From Comamonadaceae bacterium (GTDB taxonomy: Bacteria; Pseudomonadota; Gammaproteobacteria; Burkholderiales; Burkholderiaceae_C), in the NCBI GenBank assembly GCA_947476285.1, contig CANJPU010000015.1, positions 1 through 64,000 of the forward strand: a DNA stretch of 64,000 nt, read 5' to 3'. Under the pieces are notes generated by a model that made no database searches, was not told the origin of the DNA, and saw only the letters and a program-made list of their open reading frames with translations. Below, piece after piece: positions 26,896 through 35,115 of this stretch (the first letter of the stretch is position 1; every line of letters starts with the position of its first letter). Both the position numbers and the translations under genes were made by a program.

Positions 26896-28107
26896 ATGAC
26901 AGATGCAGCAGATCGCGCGCAAGCCGCGCCGACGAAAAAGGCAAGCTCTGCCAAGGGGCCGCTCGATGGTGTGCGTGTGCTCGACCTGGCCACCATGATC
27001 GTTGGCCCCATGGCCGCTCAAGCTCTGGGCGACATGGGCGCCGATGTGATCAAGGTGGAGGCCCCTGAAGGCGACCTGATGCGTCGCATAGGCCCGCGCC
27101 ACTCGGCCGACATGGGGTCTTTCTTTTTGGGCAGCAACCGCAACAAGCGCAGCATCACGATTGACCTCAAGAGCGCGCAAGGTCAGAAGCAGTTTGAAGC
27201 CCTGGTGCGCACCAGCGATGTGGTGCTGCATTCGATACGTGCCAAGGCGGCTACGCGCCTGGGTCTGTCGTATGAACGCCTCTCGCAAATCAAACCCGAC
27301 ATCATTTTGTGCAGCGTGGGCGGCTTTGGCGAGTCAGGCCTGTACGCCGGCAAGCCTGCCTATGACGATGTGGCTCAGGCCATGTCGGGCTTGGCCATGC
27401 TGCAGTCAGTCATAGGCGGCGAGCCACGCTATGTGACATCCATCATCGCCGACAAGGTCACGGCCATGCAGGCAGCGTTTGCGATATCCATGGCCTTGTG
27501 CCACCGGTTTCGCACCGGGCAGGGCCAGGAGGTCAGCGTGCCGATGTTCGAGACCATGGTGGCCTTCAACATGATCGAGCACCAGTGGGGCGAAACGTTT
27601 GTGCCGCCATTGGCGCCCACCGGCTATGTGCCCGTTGCCACCGCAGCGCGCCGGCCGTTCAAGACCAAAGATGGCTACCTGTGCGTGCTGCCCTACACCG
27701 ATCAACACTGGGCGCGCTTTTGCGAAGTGGTGGGCGACCCAGCGCTCACCAACGATGCGCGCTACTCGACCCACGCGGCAAGGCAGTCAGATCAAGTTGC
27801 CTTTTGGGCCGAAGTGGGCCGCCGTGTGCTGCAAAAGACGACTGCGCAATGGATAGAGGCACTCACGCAGGCCGACGTGCCCTTTGGGCAGGTCAACACC
27901 ATGGATGATCTGCTGACCGATCCGCACCTGGAGAGCGTGTGCTTCTGGCAAAAGCGCGAGCACCCGAGTGAAGGCACGCTGCGCGTGGCCAGCCCACCGA
28001 TGGAGATGTCCGGCACGCCGGCCGCGGTGCGGCTGCTGCCGCCGCGTCTGGGCGAACACACTGCGGAAATCCTGCGCGAACTTGGATTGGACGCTGAAAA
28101 GAAATGA
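26896..28107 (+). CDS. Class III CoA-transferase (CaiB/BaiF family)
   Basis: 403 residues. PLDGVRVLDLATMIVGPMAAQALGDMGADVIKVEAPEGD is the family N-terminus, with SNRNKRSITIDLKSAQG and a central ILCSVGGFGESGLYAGKPAYDDVAQA containing the nucleophilic Asp. It moves CoA from a donor acyl-CoA onto a free acid and is the likely entry step for the substrate of this cluster. GAGG upstream supports the ATG at 26896. Its stop overlaps the nitroreductase start. Confidence 0.9.
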   Translation: MTDAADRAQAAPTKKASSAKGPLDGVRVLDLATMIVGPMAAQALGDMGADVIKVEAPEGDLMRRIGPRHSADMGSFFLGSNRNKRSITIDLKSAQGQKQFEALVRTSDVVLHSIRAKAATRLGLSYERLSQIKPDIILCSVGGFGESGLYAGKPAYDDVAQAMSGLAMLQSVIGGEPRYVTSIIADKVTAMQAAFAISMALCHRFRTGQGQEVSVPMFETMVAFNMIEHQWGETFVPPLAPTGYVPVATAARRPFKTKDGYLCVLPYTDQHWARFCEVVGDPALTNDARYSTHAARQSDQVAFWAEVGRRVLQKTTAQWIEALTQADVPFGQVNTMDDLLTDPHLESVCFWQKREHPSEGTLRVASPPMEMSGTPAAVRLLPPRLGEHTAEILRELGLDAEKK

Positions 28108-28793
28108 ACACTTCGACCTCAGACATCGAGGTGCTTGATCGGCTCTTGGCCCAGCGGCGCAGTTGCCGCGGGTTTTTGCCCCAGCAAGTGCCGCGCGAAA
28201 CCATCGAGCAATGGCTGCACTCGTCGCAGCGCGCCGCCTCATGGTGCAACACGCAGCCCTGGCAGATGGTGGTGACCTCGGGCGAGGCCACCACCCGGTT
28301 TCGCGACGAGATCGTCAAACGGGCGGATGCGCGCGAGCCGGCGCAACCTGATTTTCCGTTTCCGCCGGAGTACCAAGGCGTCAGCCTGGTCAGGCGACGC
28401 GAGGTCGGCTTTGCGCTGTATGAAAGCGTGGGCGTGGCGCGTGGCGACCGCGTGGCCTCGGCGCGGCAAGCGCGCGAGAACTTCCTGCTCTTTGGCGCGC
28501 CCCACGTGGCCATCCTCACCACCGATGCTTCATTGGGCGTTTATGGCGCGGTCGATTGCGGCGTTTACCTGGGCACACTGATGCTCACCGCGCAGGCGCT
28601 CGGTCTGGGCCTGATCGCCCAGGCCGCACTGGCCCGCCACCCCGACTTCATCCGCAGCCACTTCGGCCTGGCTGAAGACCGCCGCGTGGTGTGCGGCATG
28701 TCGTTCGGATTTCCCGACGAGCAGCACCCGGCCAATTCGTTCCGCTCGCGGCGGGCGGGGCTCGATGAGGTGGTGAGGTGGGTGGGGGAGTAG
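28104..28793 (+). CDS. Nitroreductase-family FMN oxidoreductase
   Basis: 229 residues. RRSCRGFLPQQVPRETIEQWL with the SWCNTQPWQMVV stretch is the FMN-binding start; VYGAVDCGVYLGTLMLTAQALGLGLI is the central helix, and SFGFPDEQHPANSFRSRRAGLDEVVRW the end. It reduces nitro, quinone or unsaturated groups with NAD(P)H. Coupled to the CoA-transferase by a 4-base overlap, so it may act as a reductase in the same catabolic route. Confidence 0.88.
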   Translation: MNTSTSDIEVLDRLLAQRRSCRGFLPQQVPRETIEQWLHSSQRAASWCNTQPWQMVVTSGEATTRFRDEIVKRADAREPAQPDFPFPPEYQGVSLVRRREVGFALYESVGVARGDRVASARQARENFLLFGAPHVAILTTDASLGVYGAVDCGVYLGTLMLTAQALGLGLIAQAALARHPDFIRSHFGLAEDRRVVCGMSFGFPDEQHPANSFRSRRAGLDEVVRWVGE

Positions 28794-28824
28794 GGCGACG
28801 TCAATCGACCTACCCGTGTCCGAG

Positions 28825-29160
28825 ATGAAGCTGATGCGCACCGTTGCACCCATCTCCCCCGGCGAAATGCTGGAAGAGGAGTTTCTCAAGCCATTGGGTC
28901 TGAGCAAGTACCGTCTTGCCAAAGACATAGGCGTGCCCGCGCAGCGCATTGGCGACATCGTTGCAGGCAAACGTGCCATCACCGCCGACACAGACCTGCG
29001 CCTTTGCCGGTATTTCGGGCTCAGTGACGGTTGGTGGCTTCGCGGTCAGGCGACAACCGCCTCGTGGGGGCGAGGTTTGCGCAGCTGCGAGACCACGTTC
29101 GTGTTGAGCAAGTACAAGGGGCGTCACCCGATTCGAGCAATGGCGCGCCGCTTGACGTGA
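28825..29160 (+). CDS. HigA-like antitoxin, Xre family, altered C-terminus, no HigB
   Basis: 111 residues. ISPGEMLEEEFLKPLGLSKYRLAKDIGVPAQRIGDIVAGKRAITADTDLRLCRYFGLSDGWWLRGQ is a typical HigA helix-turn-helix. After about residue 75 the sequence no longer looks like HigA (ATTASWGRGLRSC); the next frame continues with LVGARFAQLRDHVRVEQ, which fits better, so a one-base change near 29048 is likely. No HigB toxin gene lies upstream. It may still bind DNA as an orphan repressor. ATG at 28825 is used; GTG at 28816 is possible. Confidence 0.65.
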   Translation: MKLMRTVAPISPGEMLEEEFLKPLGLSKYRLAKDIGVPAQRIGDIVAGKRAITADTDLRLCRYFGLSDGWWLRGQATTASWGRGLRSCETTFVLSKYKGRHPIRAMARRLT

Positions 29161-29381
29161 CCACGCGGGGGAATCGCCAACTCAGCCCGAGCGTCATTGG
29201 ACAGCAGCAGTTGCTTCAAGGACAGGCGCGTGGCCGACTGCAGGCGCTTCCATTCGCCCACGGGTACCAACACCGCGGCTTCAGTGCCCAGCTTGGTCAC
29301 CATCGGCGGACCTTCGGAAAGACCGGCATCCAGAAATTCGCTGAACCTGGCTTTGGCGTCTTGAACCGGCCATGTGTGCAT
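29124..29381 (-). CDS. Phd/YefM-type antitoxin without a recognisable toxin
   Basis: 85 residues. WPVQDAKARFSEFLDAGLSEGPPMVTKLGTEAAVLVPVGEWKRLQ is a standard Phd/YefM DNA-binding domain; the C-terminus SLKQLLLSNDARAELAIPPRGHVKRR resembles the toxin-binding tail of complete members. GAGG sits 6 bases before the ATG at 29381. The expected PIN or RelE-type toxin gene would lie downstream on the minus strand, but that space is taken by the HigA-like gene on the other strand, whose 3' end overlaps this one by 37 bases. Confidence 0.7.
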   Translation of the reverse strand: MHTWPVQDAKARFSEFLDAGLSEGPPMVTKLGTEAAVLVPVGEWKRLQSATRLSLKQLLLSNDARAELAIPPRGHVKRRAIARIG

Positions 29382-29393
29382 GGTGAACCTCAT

Positions 29394-29405
29394 CAAACTA
29401 GTTTG
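29394..29405. promoter_or_regulatory. Palindromic operator of the Phd/YefM-like gene
   Basis: CAAACTAGTTTG, a perfect 12-base palindrome, lies 13 bases upstream of the antitoxin start, with CTAGT repeated nearby at 29409-29413 in inverted form. Antitoxins of this type repress their own promoter through such sites. The rest of the 381-base gap up to the next gene (29382-29762) holds nothing else I can identify. Confidence 0.5.
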
Positions 29406-29762
29406 GTGACTAGCTTGACACGGCGCGGACGGGACGTCGATCCTTGACGGCCTTGGCATCCGGCGGGTGCCGTTGGGCGGGCGGCCGCAACCCAAGGCGC
29501 CACCACCACTGGCAGGGTGGGCACACAAGTAGTGCAGGGCCGCGACCCCCGACCTTCTTCATCTCGTTCGTTCCACAAAGGGGCAGTCTGGTTCCTCAAG
29601 AGGCCCGCCCGGTGCTCAGGCTGTCTGTTCGCCTCCAAATTGGTGAAGCATCGCGATGCTGAGGCTGGCAGTCGCCACGTGTTGAGGCAACTGAATGTTG
29701 CGCAAGGGCGTTGGTCGCGGCAGCTTCGGATCCTTTCAGTTCGACCAATTCGGAGAACACCT

Positions 29763-31538
29763 ATGCCATTTCTTGGGAACGATGCCGGGGAACTCAGTCG
29801 CCATCCTTCTGCGGCTGCGTTTATCGAGCGAGCCACAAAGTATCCTCATTCCTTTCAAGCTACTGACTTCCAGTTTATGAACACAGGAGGTCGGCTAATG
29901 GCTCGTGTTCGACCGCCTGGGGAGTCACCCCCGTTGTCCTCGGAGGCGACTGAATACCACCGCACATATTCGAGGCCTGGGCTGGAAGGTAGTTCGTTCT
30001 ATGTGCCGGATCTGCGGCCCATGAGCGCGGCTCCGCAGAACCCTTGTTTTGGTGAACATTGGCAAGCGGTGAACTTGTTGCGGACAGACCCCACCTCTGC
30101 GATGGGTGTTAGGGGGAGTTTGGATCACGCAAGGCGTGCTCCCGTGTCGACCCATGGCACCCCTGTGATCCTCGCTCCGGGAGTGAGTGTTGCGGACATC
30201 ATCACCGATGTGAAATCAGGGCAACTGCCTACAAGCGGCTTGGCCGTCGCCAGCGCGGCCAACGGTCAGCATGTGGAGTTGGGCTCTATCTGTTTTAGGC
30301 GAGGGCCAGAGGATCGGATTCTTCAAGATGCTGCTGCGGCAACCGACCGCACTCAAGGCCCCATCGTGACCAGTGCAGCGCCTGCGGCTGGCTTGGGCCA
30401 AGAGGACATCACTGGCGCGCACCCTTTGACACTTGCGATGCCGGTTAAGTGGCAGAAGTTTCTCGCAGACGGTGGTGTGTATTCCTTTTCCGAAACTGCA
30501 GGCAGCACCAGGCATGTCATTGCGGTTGGGCCGGTGTTTGCTGCCAGGCAAAGTGGAAATCCGGGCTACGTACGGGATTTCATCAGCTCAATTTGCCTTG
30601 TCCAGGCTCAGGTTCTTGCCAACTGTGCAGAAGCAGGTGTGCGAGTTCCAGTCATGACCGCAATCGGTCAGGGGGCCTTCTTGGCAGGGGCCAGTCCGGA
30701 GGTGGCCAGCCACATTCGAACGCAGTGCGCTGAACATTTCTTAGGGCTCGTGGGTCCAGGGGGTCCTGCGAATGGCTTGTTTGATGCCGTGGTCTATCCT
30801 TTCCCGCCGGCTGAACTTCAGTCTGTCGCGCAAGGCCGCCGGCATGTTCAAACGGTGTCGACGGTGGACGGCGTGGTGAGCGCAATATCCCCTGCCTTGC
30901 GCCTGGGAACGCTGAAACCGGATCCCGGACCTGCAGCCGCTGCCGCTGCTGCGAGGGCTGCGGAAAGGGCGAGGTATGGGGAGCAAGCAGTGCCGTCTCC
31001 CAGGGGACTGGGCAGGCTACCAGCGACGTTCGGGGCTGCGAGGACGTCGGCGGCGGTCATTCCGCCGCCTGCGCCAGCCGCGCCGGCAGCGGCTGTTGTT
31101 GCTGGGCGTGTGCCTGCTGCGCGTCCACTGCCTCCGGCGGCTGCGCCTGCAGCTCGAAGCGATGCTTCCGTTGACCCACATCTGGCGCAGGCGGAAGCAG
31201 CCATACGCAGTGCTGGCGTAAAGCCTGGCGAATTCTTCTATGTCAAGTTCCAGGACGATTCAAGGCTGGTACTCGGAGTTGGCAAAACAAGCGCAAAACC
31301 TTACATAGAACACCACTCAGCTCCCGGGGCGGACGGAAAGCATAGAACGTTGGCGGCGATCGGGTTGGATCAGAGCGGAGGCGTCGTCCATCAAAATCCG
31401 CCTGGAGAGGCCGCCCAAAGGATAACCACGATCCTCCGAGGGCCAGGCGTGATCGCAGCAATGGAGCGGAGCGCGACGGCCTTCGCAGCGGGCAAGGCCG
31501 CAGTTCCGCAGGCCAAGGGTCGCCAACCCGTGATGTGA
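29763..31538 (+). CDS. Large protein with macro/PARG-like region, possible effector
   Basis: 591 residues, no signal peptide and no close family I can name. Two segments recall macro-domain or bacterial PARG folds: VASAANGQHVELGSICFRRG followed by PEDRIL (compare the AAN...GGG...GaEd loop) and VMTAIGQGAFLAGASPEVAS leading to FDAVVYPFP (compare the AxGcGAFgndP...F..VvFA ending). Between about residues 390 and 480 is an alanine/proline-rich linker, then a C-terminal domain (GEFFYVKFQDDSRLVLGVGKTSAKPYIEHH has been shortened here to its first and last parts: GEFFYVKF and PYIEHH). GGAGA upstream supports the ATG at 29763. By eye it is less GC-rich than its neighbours, which suggests transfer. Domain assignment is inference. 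Confidence 0.6.
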   Translation: MPFLGNDAGELSRHPSAAAFIERATKYPHSFQATDFQFMNTGGRLMARVRPPGESPPLSSEATEYHRTYSRPGLEGSSFYVPDLRPMSAAPQNPCFGEHWQAVNLLRTDPTSAMGVRGSLDHARRAPVSTHGTPVILAPGVSVADIITDVKSGQLPTSGLAVASAANGQHVELGSICFRRGPEDRILQDAAAATDRTQGPIVTSAAPAAGLGQEDITGAHPLTLAMPVKWQKFLADGGVYSFSETAGSTRHVIAVGPVFAARQSGNPGYVRDFISSICLVQAQVLANCAEAGVRVPVMTAIGQGAFLAGASPEVASHIRTQCAEHFLGLVGPGGPANGLFDAVVYPFPPAELQSVAQGRRHVQTVSTVDGVVSAISPALRLGTLKPDPGPAAAAAAARAAERARYGEQAVPSPRGLGRLPATFGAARTSAAVIPPPAPAAPAAAVVAGRVPAARPLPPAAAPAARSDASVDPHLAQAEAAIRSAGVKPGEFFYVKFQDDSRLVLGVGKTSAKPYIEHHSAPGADGKHRTLAAIGLDQSGGVVHQNPPGEAAQRITTILRGPGVIAAMERSATAFAAGKAAVPQAKGRQPVM

Positions 31539-31605
31539 CCGCCTCCACCCTTGAGCTCCCGCACGGTCACCCCAACCCCCACCCCATTTCTGCTAGCCTC
31601 CCCCC

Positions 31606-31788
31606 ATGACCGCCAGCATCATCGGGCTTGTTGTGGCCCTTGCCAGTTTCTTCCTCACCTTCATCGTGGCCCGTAGCCTGGCCAAGTGGATGAAGAAGCG
31701 TCAGCAGCGCAAGGACGAAGAGGAGACCGCGCGCACGCAGAGCCGTCAGGTGCGGCGGGCGAAAGAGCGCAGGCAGGGCGGGGGCTGA
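31606..31788 (+). CDS. Small single-span membrane protein
   Basis: 60 residues: one membrane helix (IIGLVVALASFFLTFIVARSL) followed by a highly basic, glutamine- and arginine-rich cytoplasmic tail (KKRQQRKDEE, RQVRRAKERRQ). No function is recognised; the shape is like small membrane regulators or assembly factors. It lies between the large effector-like gene and the TRAP permease, which is on the other strand. Confidence 0.5.
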   Translation: MTASIIGLVVALASFFLTFIVARSLAKWMKKRQQRKDEEETARTQSRQVRRAKERRQGGG

Positions 31789-31816
31789 GGTGTTGCCGGG
31801 CTAGGCGGGTCGGGCT

Positions 31817-34030
31817 TCACGACACCGCAGGCTTGGGCGCGAGTCTGCCGAGTTTCCACGCCGCCAACTGCCGCAGCAGCACCGGCAAAGTCATCGCACA
31901 GCCAATCAGCGTGACCACCAGCCCCGGTGCGATCAGCAGCAGGGCGGCGGCGACGCACAGTACTTGTTCCCAGCGTTTCATCTCCACCAGAAAAAACTTG
32001 CTCAAGGCCGCAGCCAACACCGTGATGCCCAGCACGCAGCCGACGAAGGTGACGCTGAAGTCATACCAAGTGAAGCCCTTGGCCACCAGCAGCAGTGAGG
32101 GGGAGAAGACAAACACAAAGGGCACCAGCACTTTGGCCAGGCCCAGGCGGAAGGCCATGTTGCCGGTCTTGAATGGGTCGCCACCGGCCATGCCTGCGGC
32201 CGCGTAGGCCGCCAGCGCGACCGGCGGTGTGATGTCGGCCAGCACGCCGTAGTAGAAGACGAAGAAGTGCGCCACCAGCGGCTCCACACCGAGCTGCACC
32301 AGCGTGGGCGCGGCCACTGTCACCATGATGATGTAGTTGGCGGTGGTGGGGATGCCGCAACCCATCAGGATGCAGACCACGCCGGTCATCACCAGCGCGG
32401 CAAAGAGGGTGAGGCCTTGCGTGTTGACCAGCGTCGCGGGCAGCACTGTCGCCACACCGCCGGCGATGGCGCTGGCCCATGTGGTGATGATGTAGCTGAT
32501 CTTGAAGCCCACGCCGGTGAGCGTAACCACGCCGATCACGATGCCCACAGTGGCTGCGGCCGCGCCCACCGCCAGCGCGTACTTGGCGCCGGTCTCCAGT
32601 GCCTCCACGAGCACACTGGGTGGAAGCCGGCCGGATAGGCCAGCAAAAAACCGGGCGGCCGCCAGAGCCAGGGCACCGCCGGCGAACAAGCCCAGCTTGA
32701 TCCAGTCGCTTTGCTGGCCCAGGTCAATAAATGCCAGCAGCACCAGCAGCAGATGCAGCCCCACCAAAGCCAGCCAGTTCTTCAGCGTGTTGCCTCGGGT
32801 CAGCGTGGTCAGCCCCACAATCGCGCACGATGTGATGCCGGTGAAGGCCGCCAGGTAAGGTGTGCGGCCCGACACCAGGATGCCGATCAAGAGCACCAGC
32901 GGGATGAGCGTGGGCCAGCGCTGACGCAGTGATTCTTTCAGGCGCGGCATTTCCTCGTCGGTCAGGCCGCGCAGGCCGAAGCGCTTGGCCTCGAAGTGCA
33001 CTTGCATGAACACGCCAAAGAAATGCATGAAAGCTGGCACCACCGCAGCGGCAATGATGGTCTGGTAGGGCACGTTGAGAAACTCGACCATCAGGAAGGC
33101 TGCAGCGCCCAGCACCGGTGGTGTGATTTGCCCGCCGGTGGATGACGCGGCTTCCACAGCGCCGGCGAACTCACGGCGGTAGCCCACGCGAATCATCGCG
33201 GGAATGGTGAGCGAGCCCACCGTCACCGCATTGGCCACCGATGAGCCGCTGAGCATGCCGAACATGGCAGATCCGAACACACTGACTTTGGCCGGCCCGC
33301 CCGCGTAGCGCCCGGCAATGGTTGCGGCGATGTCCAGAAAGAGTTGACCCAGCCCCACGCGCGTGGCCATCACGCCGAACAGTACGAAGTGAAAGACATA
33401 GGTTGACACCACGCCCACCGCCACGCCATAGATGCCCTGGCTGGTGAGGTACTGGTGGTTGATCATCTGGCTCCAGCTCGCGCCCGCGTGCTTGAGCAGG
33501 CCGGGGAAGTAGGGCCCGGCCAGTGCGTACACGGTGAAGCCGATGGCGATCAGCGGCAGCGGCCAGCCCATGGAGCGGCGCGTGGCCTCCAGCAAAGTGA
33601 TGAACAAGATGGAGCCGAACACCACGTCGGACAAGTCGGGGTTGCCCACGCGGAAGGCCAGGTCATTGAAGACCCAGGGGATGTACAGCACGCTGGCGGC
33701 GCATGCCAAGCCCAGCAGCCAATCCACCAGTGGCACACCACCGGGCGAGAGCAGGCTGTGGCGCGCAGGCTGCTCGTTGGATTTCTTGTTGGCAGAAAAT
33801 ACCAAGAAGATCAGGCCCAGCACAAAGGCCAGGTGCACGCCCCGGTGCGTGGTCTCGCGCAAGAGGCCGAAGCCGGCGGTGTAGTAATGAAAGCAAGACA
33901 GCGCGATCAGCAGCCACTTGACAATCTGCAGCGCAGGCGGCACCGTGGGCCGAAAGCGCATCTCGGGATCGAATTTTTCTTCAAGCTCTTGGAGCTTCTT
34001 TTCGTCTAGTGTGGTGGCGGCCAGTGTCAT
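31817..34030 (-). CDS. TRAP transporter fused permease (DctQM-type, TAXI class)
   Basis: 737 residues, many membrane helices: the small DctQ-like part fused to the large DctM channel, as usual for TAXI-type TRAP systems. GSAMFGMLSGSSVANAVTVGSLTIPAMIRVGYRREFAGAVEAASSTGGQITPP (given in part: SGSSVANAVTVGS, EAASSTGGQITPP) is the hallmark motif, repeated in ALVMTGVVCILMGCGIPTTANYI. It imports organic acids with the Na+ or H+ gradient, using the receptor encoded at 35822. Its ATG overlaps the DarG stop (ATGA), so its translation is coupled to the toxin-antitoxin pair. Confidence 0.92.
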   Translation of the reverse strand: MTLAATTLDEKKLQELEEKFDPEMRFRPTVPPALQIVKWLLIALSCFHYYTAGFGLLRETTHRGVHLAFVLGLIFLVFSANKKSNEQPARHSLLSPGGVPLVDWLLGLACAASVLYIPWVFNDLAFRVGNPDLSDVVFGSILFITLLEATRRSMGWPLPLIAIGFTVYALAGPYFPGLLKHAGASWSQMINHQYLTSQGIYGVAVGVVSTYVFHFVLFGVMATRVGLGQLFLDIAATIAGRYAGGPAKVSVFGSAMFGMLSGSSVANAVTVGSLTIPAMIRVGYRREFAGAVEAASSTGGQITPPVLGAAAFLMVEFLNVPYQTIIAAAVVPAFMHFFGVFMQVHFEAKRFGLRGLTDEEMPRLKESLRQRWPTLIPLVLLIGILVSGRTPYLAAFTGITSCAIVGLTTLTRGNTLKNWLALVGLHLLLVLLAFIDLGQQSDWIKLGLFAGGALALAAARFFAGLSGRLPPSVLVEALETGAKYALAVGAAAATVGIVIGVVTLTGVGFKISYIITTWASAIAGGVATVLPATLVNTQGLTLFAALVMTGVVCILMGCGIPTTANYIIMVTVAAPTLVQLGVEPLVAHFFVFYYGVLADITPPVALAAYAAAGMAGGDPFKTGNMAFRLGLAKVLVPFVFVFSPSLLLVAKGFTWYDFSVTFVGCVLGITVLAAALSKFFLVEMKRWEQVLCVAAALLLIAPGLVVTLIGCAMTLPVLLRQLAAWKLGRLAPKPAVS

Positions 34031-35115
34031 GCAATGGGTGTGTTGGTGGGCTGGGCCACTGCTTCGGTGGGAGCCCAGCCTTTGCTAAACAGGTGTTGCC
34101 ACGCCTTGGTCAATTGCTCGGGTTTGAGCGTTCGGCGTTTGCGGGCGTTCCACTCCTGAACTGCGCTGGCAGCTGCCTGCGGGGACAGCATGGCCTCGGC
34201 GTTGTGGCACATCACCCAGTGCACCGAACTCAACAACTCCAACCCCACTGGGTCTTCATAACCTTCAATCAGATCGGTGACACGTTCCATGCGCTGGAGG
34301 ATCAGAGCGTCTTCCTGCAAGAATGCCTGTGCCTCATCCACCGCTCCGGGCAGTAGCTCGATGGCTTTGGTGGGCGAGTCTTTGCCATCGCCATAGCCTT
34401 GCGTGTAATGGCTCTCCAGGCGAATCAACACCTGCCGCAGGTTCTTTGCGTAGGGACCAAACTCTTTGGCTTCGTATTGCAAACGCAGAGGCTGACCAGT
34501 GACCTGCAAAAAATACATCAACTTGTGAATCTCCAGCAGGCTCACAAATGGGTCAAGCAATCCTTTGAGGTAACGGTCCATCAGTGCAATCAACGCGGCC
34601 TGGCCAATGGTCATCTTGGGGCGTGCAGTACGGTTGGGCATGCTCGCCGCCGCAGGCTCCGCGCCGGGGGCAAACACCAATACGCGCACATCAGGCAAAT
34701 CGCCAAGCGCCGATTCAATCAGGGGCCGCACCTGCGCCCAATCCAGCCCACCATGCCCACAGCCCAGCGGTGGCACCGCAATGGATCGGATGTTCAAGCG
34801 CGCGATGGCGTCCACCAAGTCAGACAGCCCCGCCTCAATATCCGCCTTGCGGCTACCAGCGCGCCAGTGCCCCTTGGTCGGGAAATTGATGACCCAGCGA
34901 GGGCCACCCACTAGGCCGCCCATGTCAACCACATGTACCTTGCCCAGCTGAACTTCGCCCATCTTGCATGCATGCGCGTAGGTGCGAAACATCTGTGGGT
35001 AGGCTTGCTTGAATTGCAGCGCGATACCCTTGCCCATGATGCCCACCGTGTTCACGGTGTTCACCAGTGCCTCGACGGGTGCATTCAGCAGGTTGCCTTC
35101 AGTTATTTCAATCAT
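34027..35115 (-). CDS. darG: DarG antitoxin, macrodomain DNA ADP-ribosyl glycohydrolase
   Basis: 362 residues. Residues 1-150 are a macrodomain: GNLLNAPVEALVNTVNTVG, GIMGKGIALQFKQAYP, Lys81 in FPTKGHWR (matching the catalytic Lys of Thermus DarG) and VPPLGCGHGGLDW. It removes ADP-ribose from thymidines in DNA modified by DarT. Residues from about 170 form the C-terminal DarT-binding domain (LMDRYLKGL, LEIHKLMYFLQ, EAKEFGPYAKNLRQVL). The ATG at 35115 overlaps the DarT stop by 8 bases, giving coupled toxin-antitoxin synthesis. Confidence 0.9.
   Translation of the reverse strand: MIEITEGNLLNAPVEALVNTVNTVGIMGKGIALQFKQAYPQMFRTYAHACKMGEVQLGKVHVVDMGGLVGGPRWVINFPTKGHWRAGSRKADIEAGLSDLVDAIARLNIRSIAVPPLGCGHGGLDWAQVRPLIESALGDLPDVRVLVFAPGAEPAAASMPNRTARPKMTIGQAALIALMDRYLKGLLDPFVSLLEIHKLMYFLQVTGQPLRLQYEAKEFGPYAKNLRQVLIRLESHYTQGYGDGKDSPTKAIELLPGAVDEAQAFLQEDALILQRMERVTDLIEGYEDPVGLELLSSVHWVMCHNAEAMLSPQAAASAVQEWNARKRRTLKPEQLTKAWQHLFSKGWAPTEAVAQPTNTPIA

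Noticed and set aside
28810-29127. A toxin frame on the minus strand opposite the HigA-like gene
   Set aside because: The translation shows none of the acidic residues of PIN toxins nor RelE-type motifs; it is a shadow of the HigA-like gene.
29725-29753. Two TTCGG boxes before the large effector-like gene, resembling a plant-inducible promoter (PIP) box of type III effectors
   Set aside because: The spacing between boxes is 19 bases, not the 15-16 required, and no type III genes are in the window.
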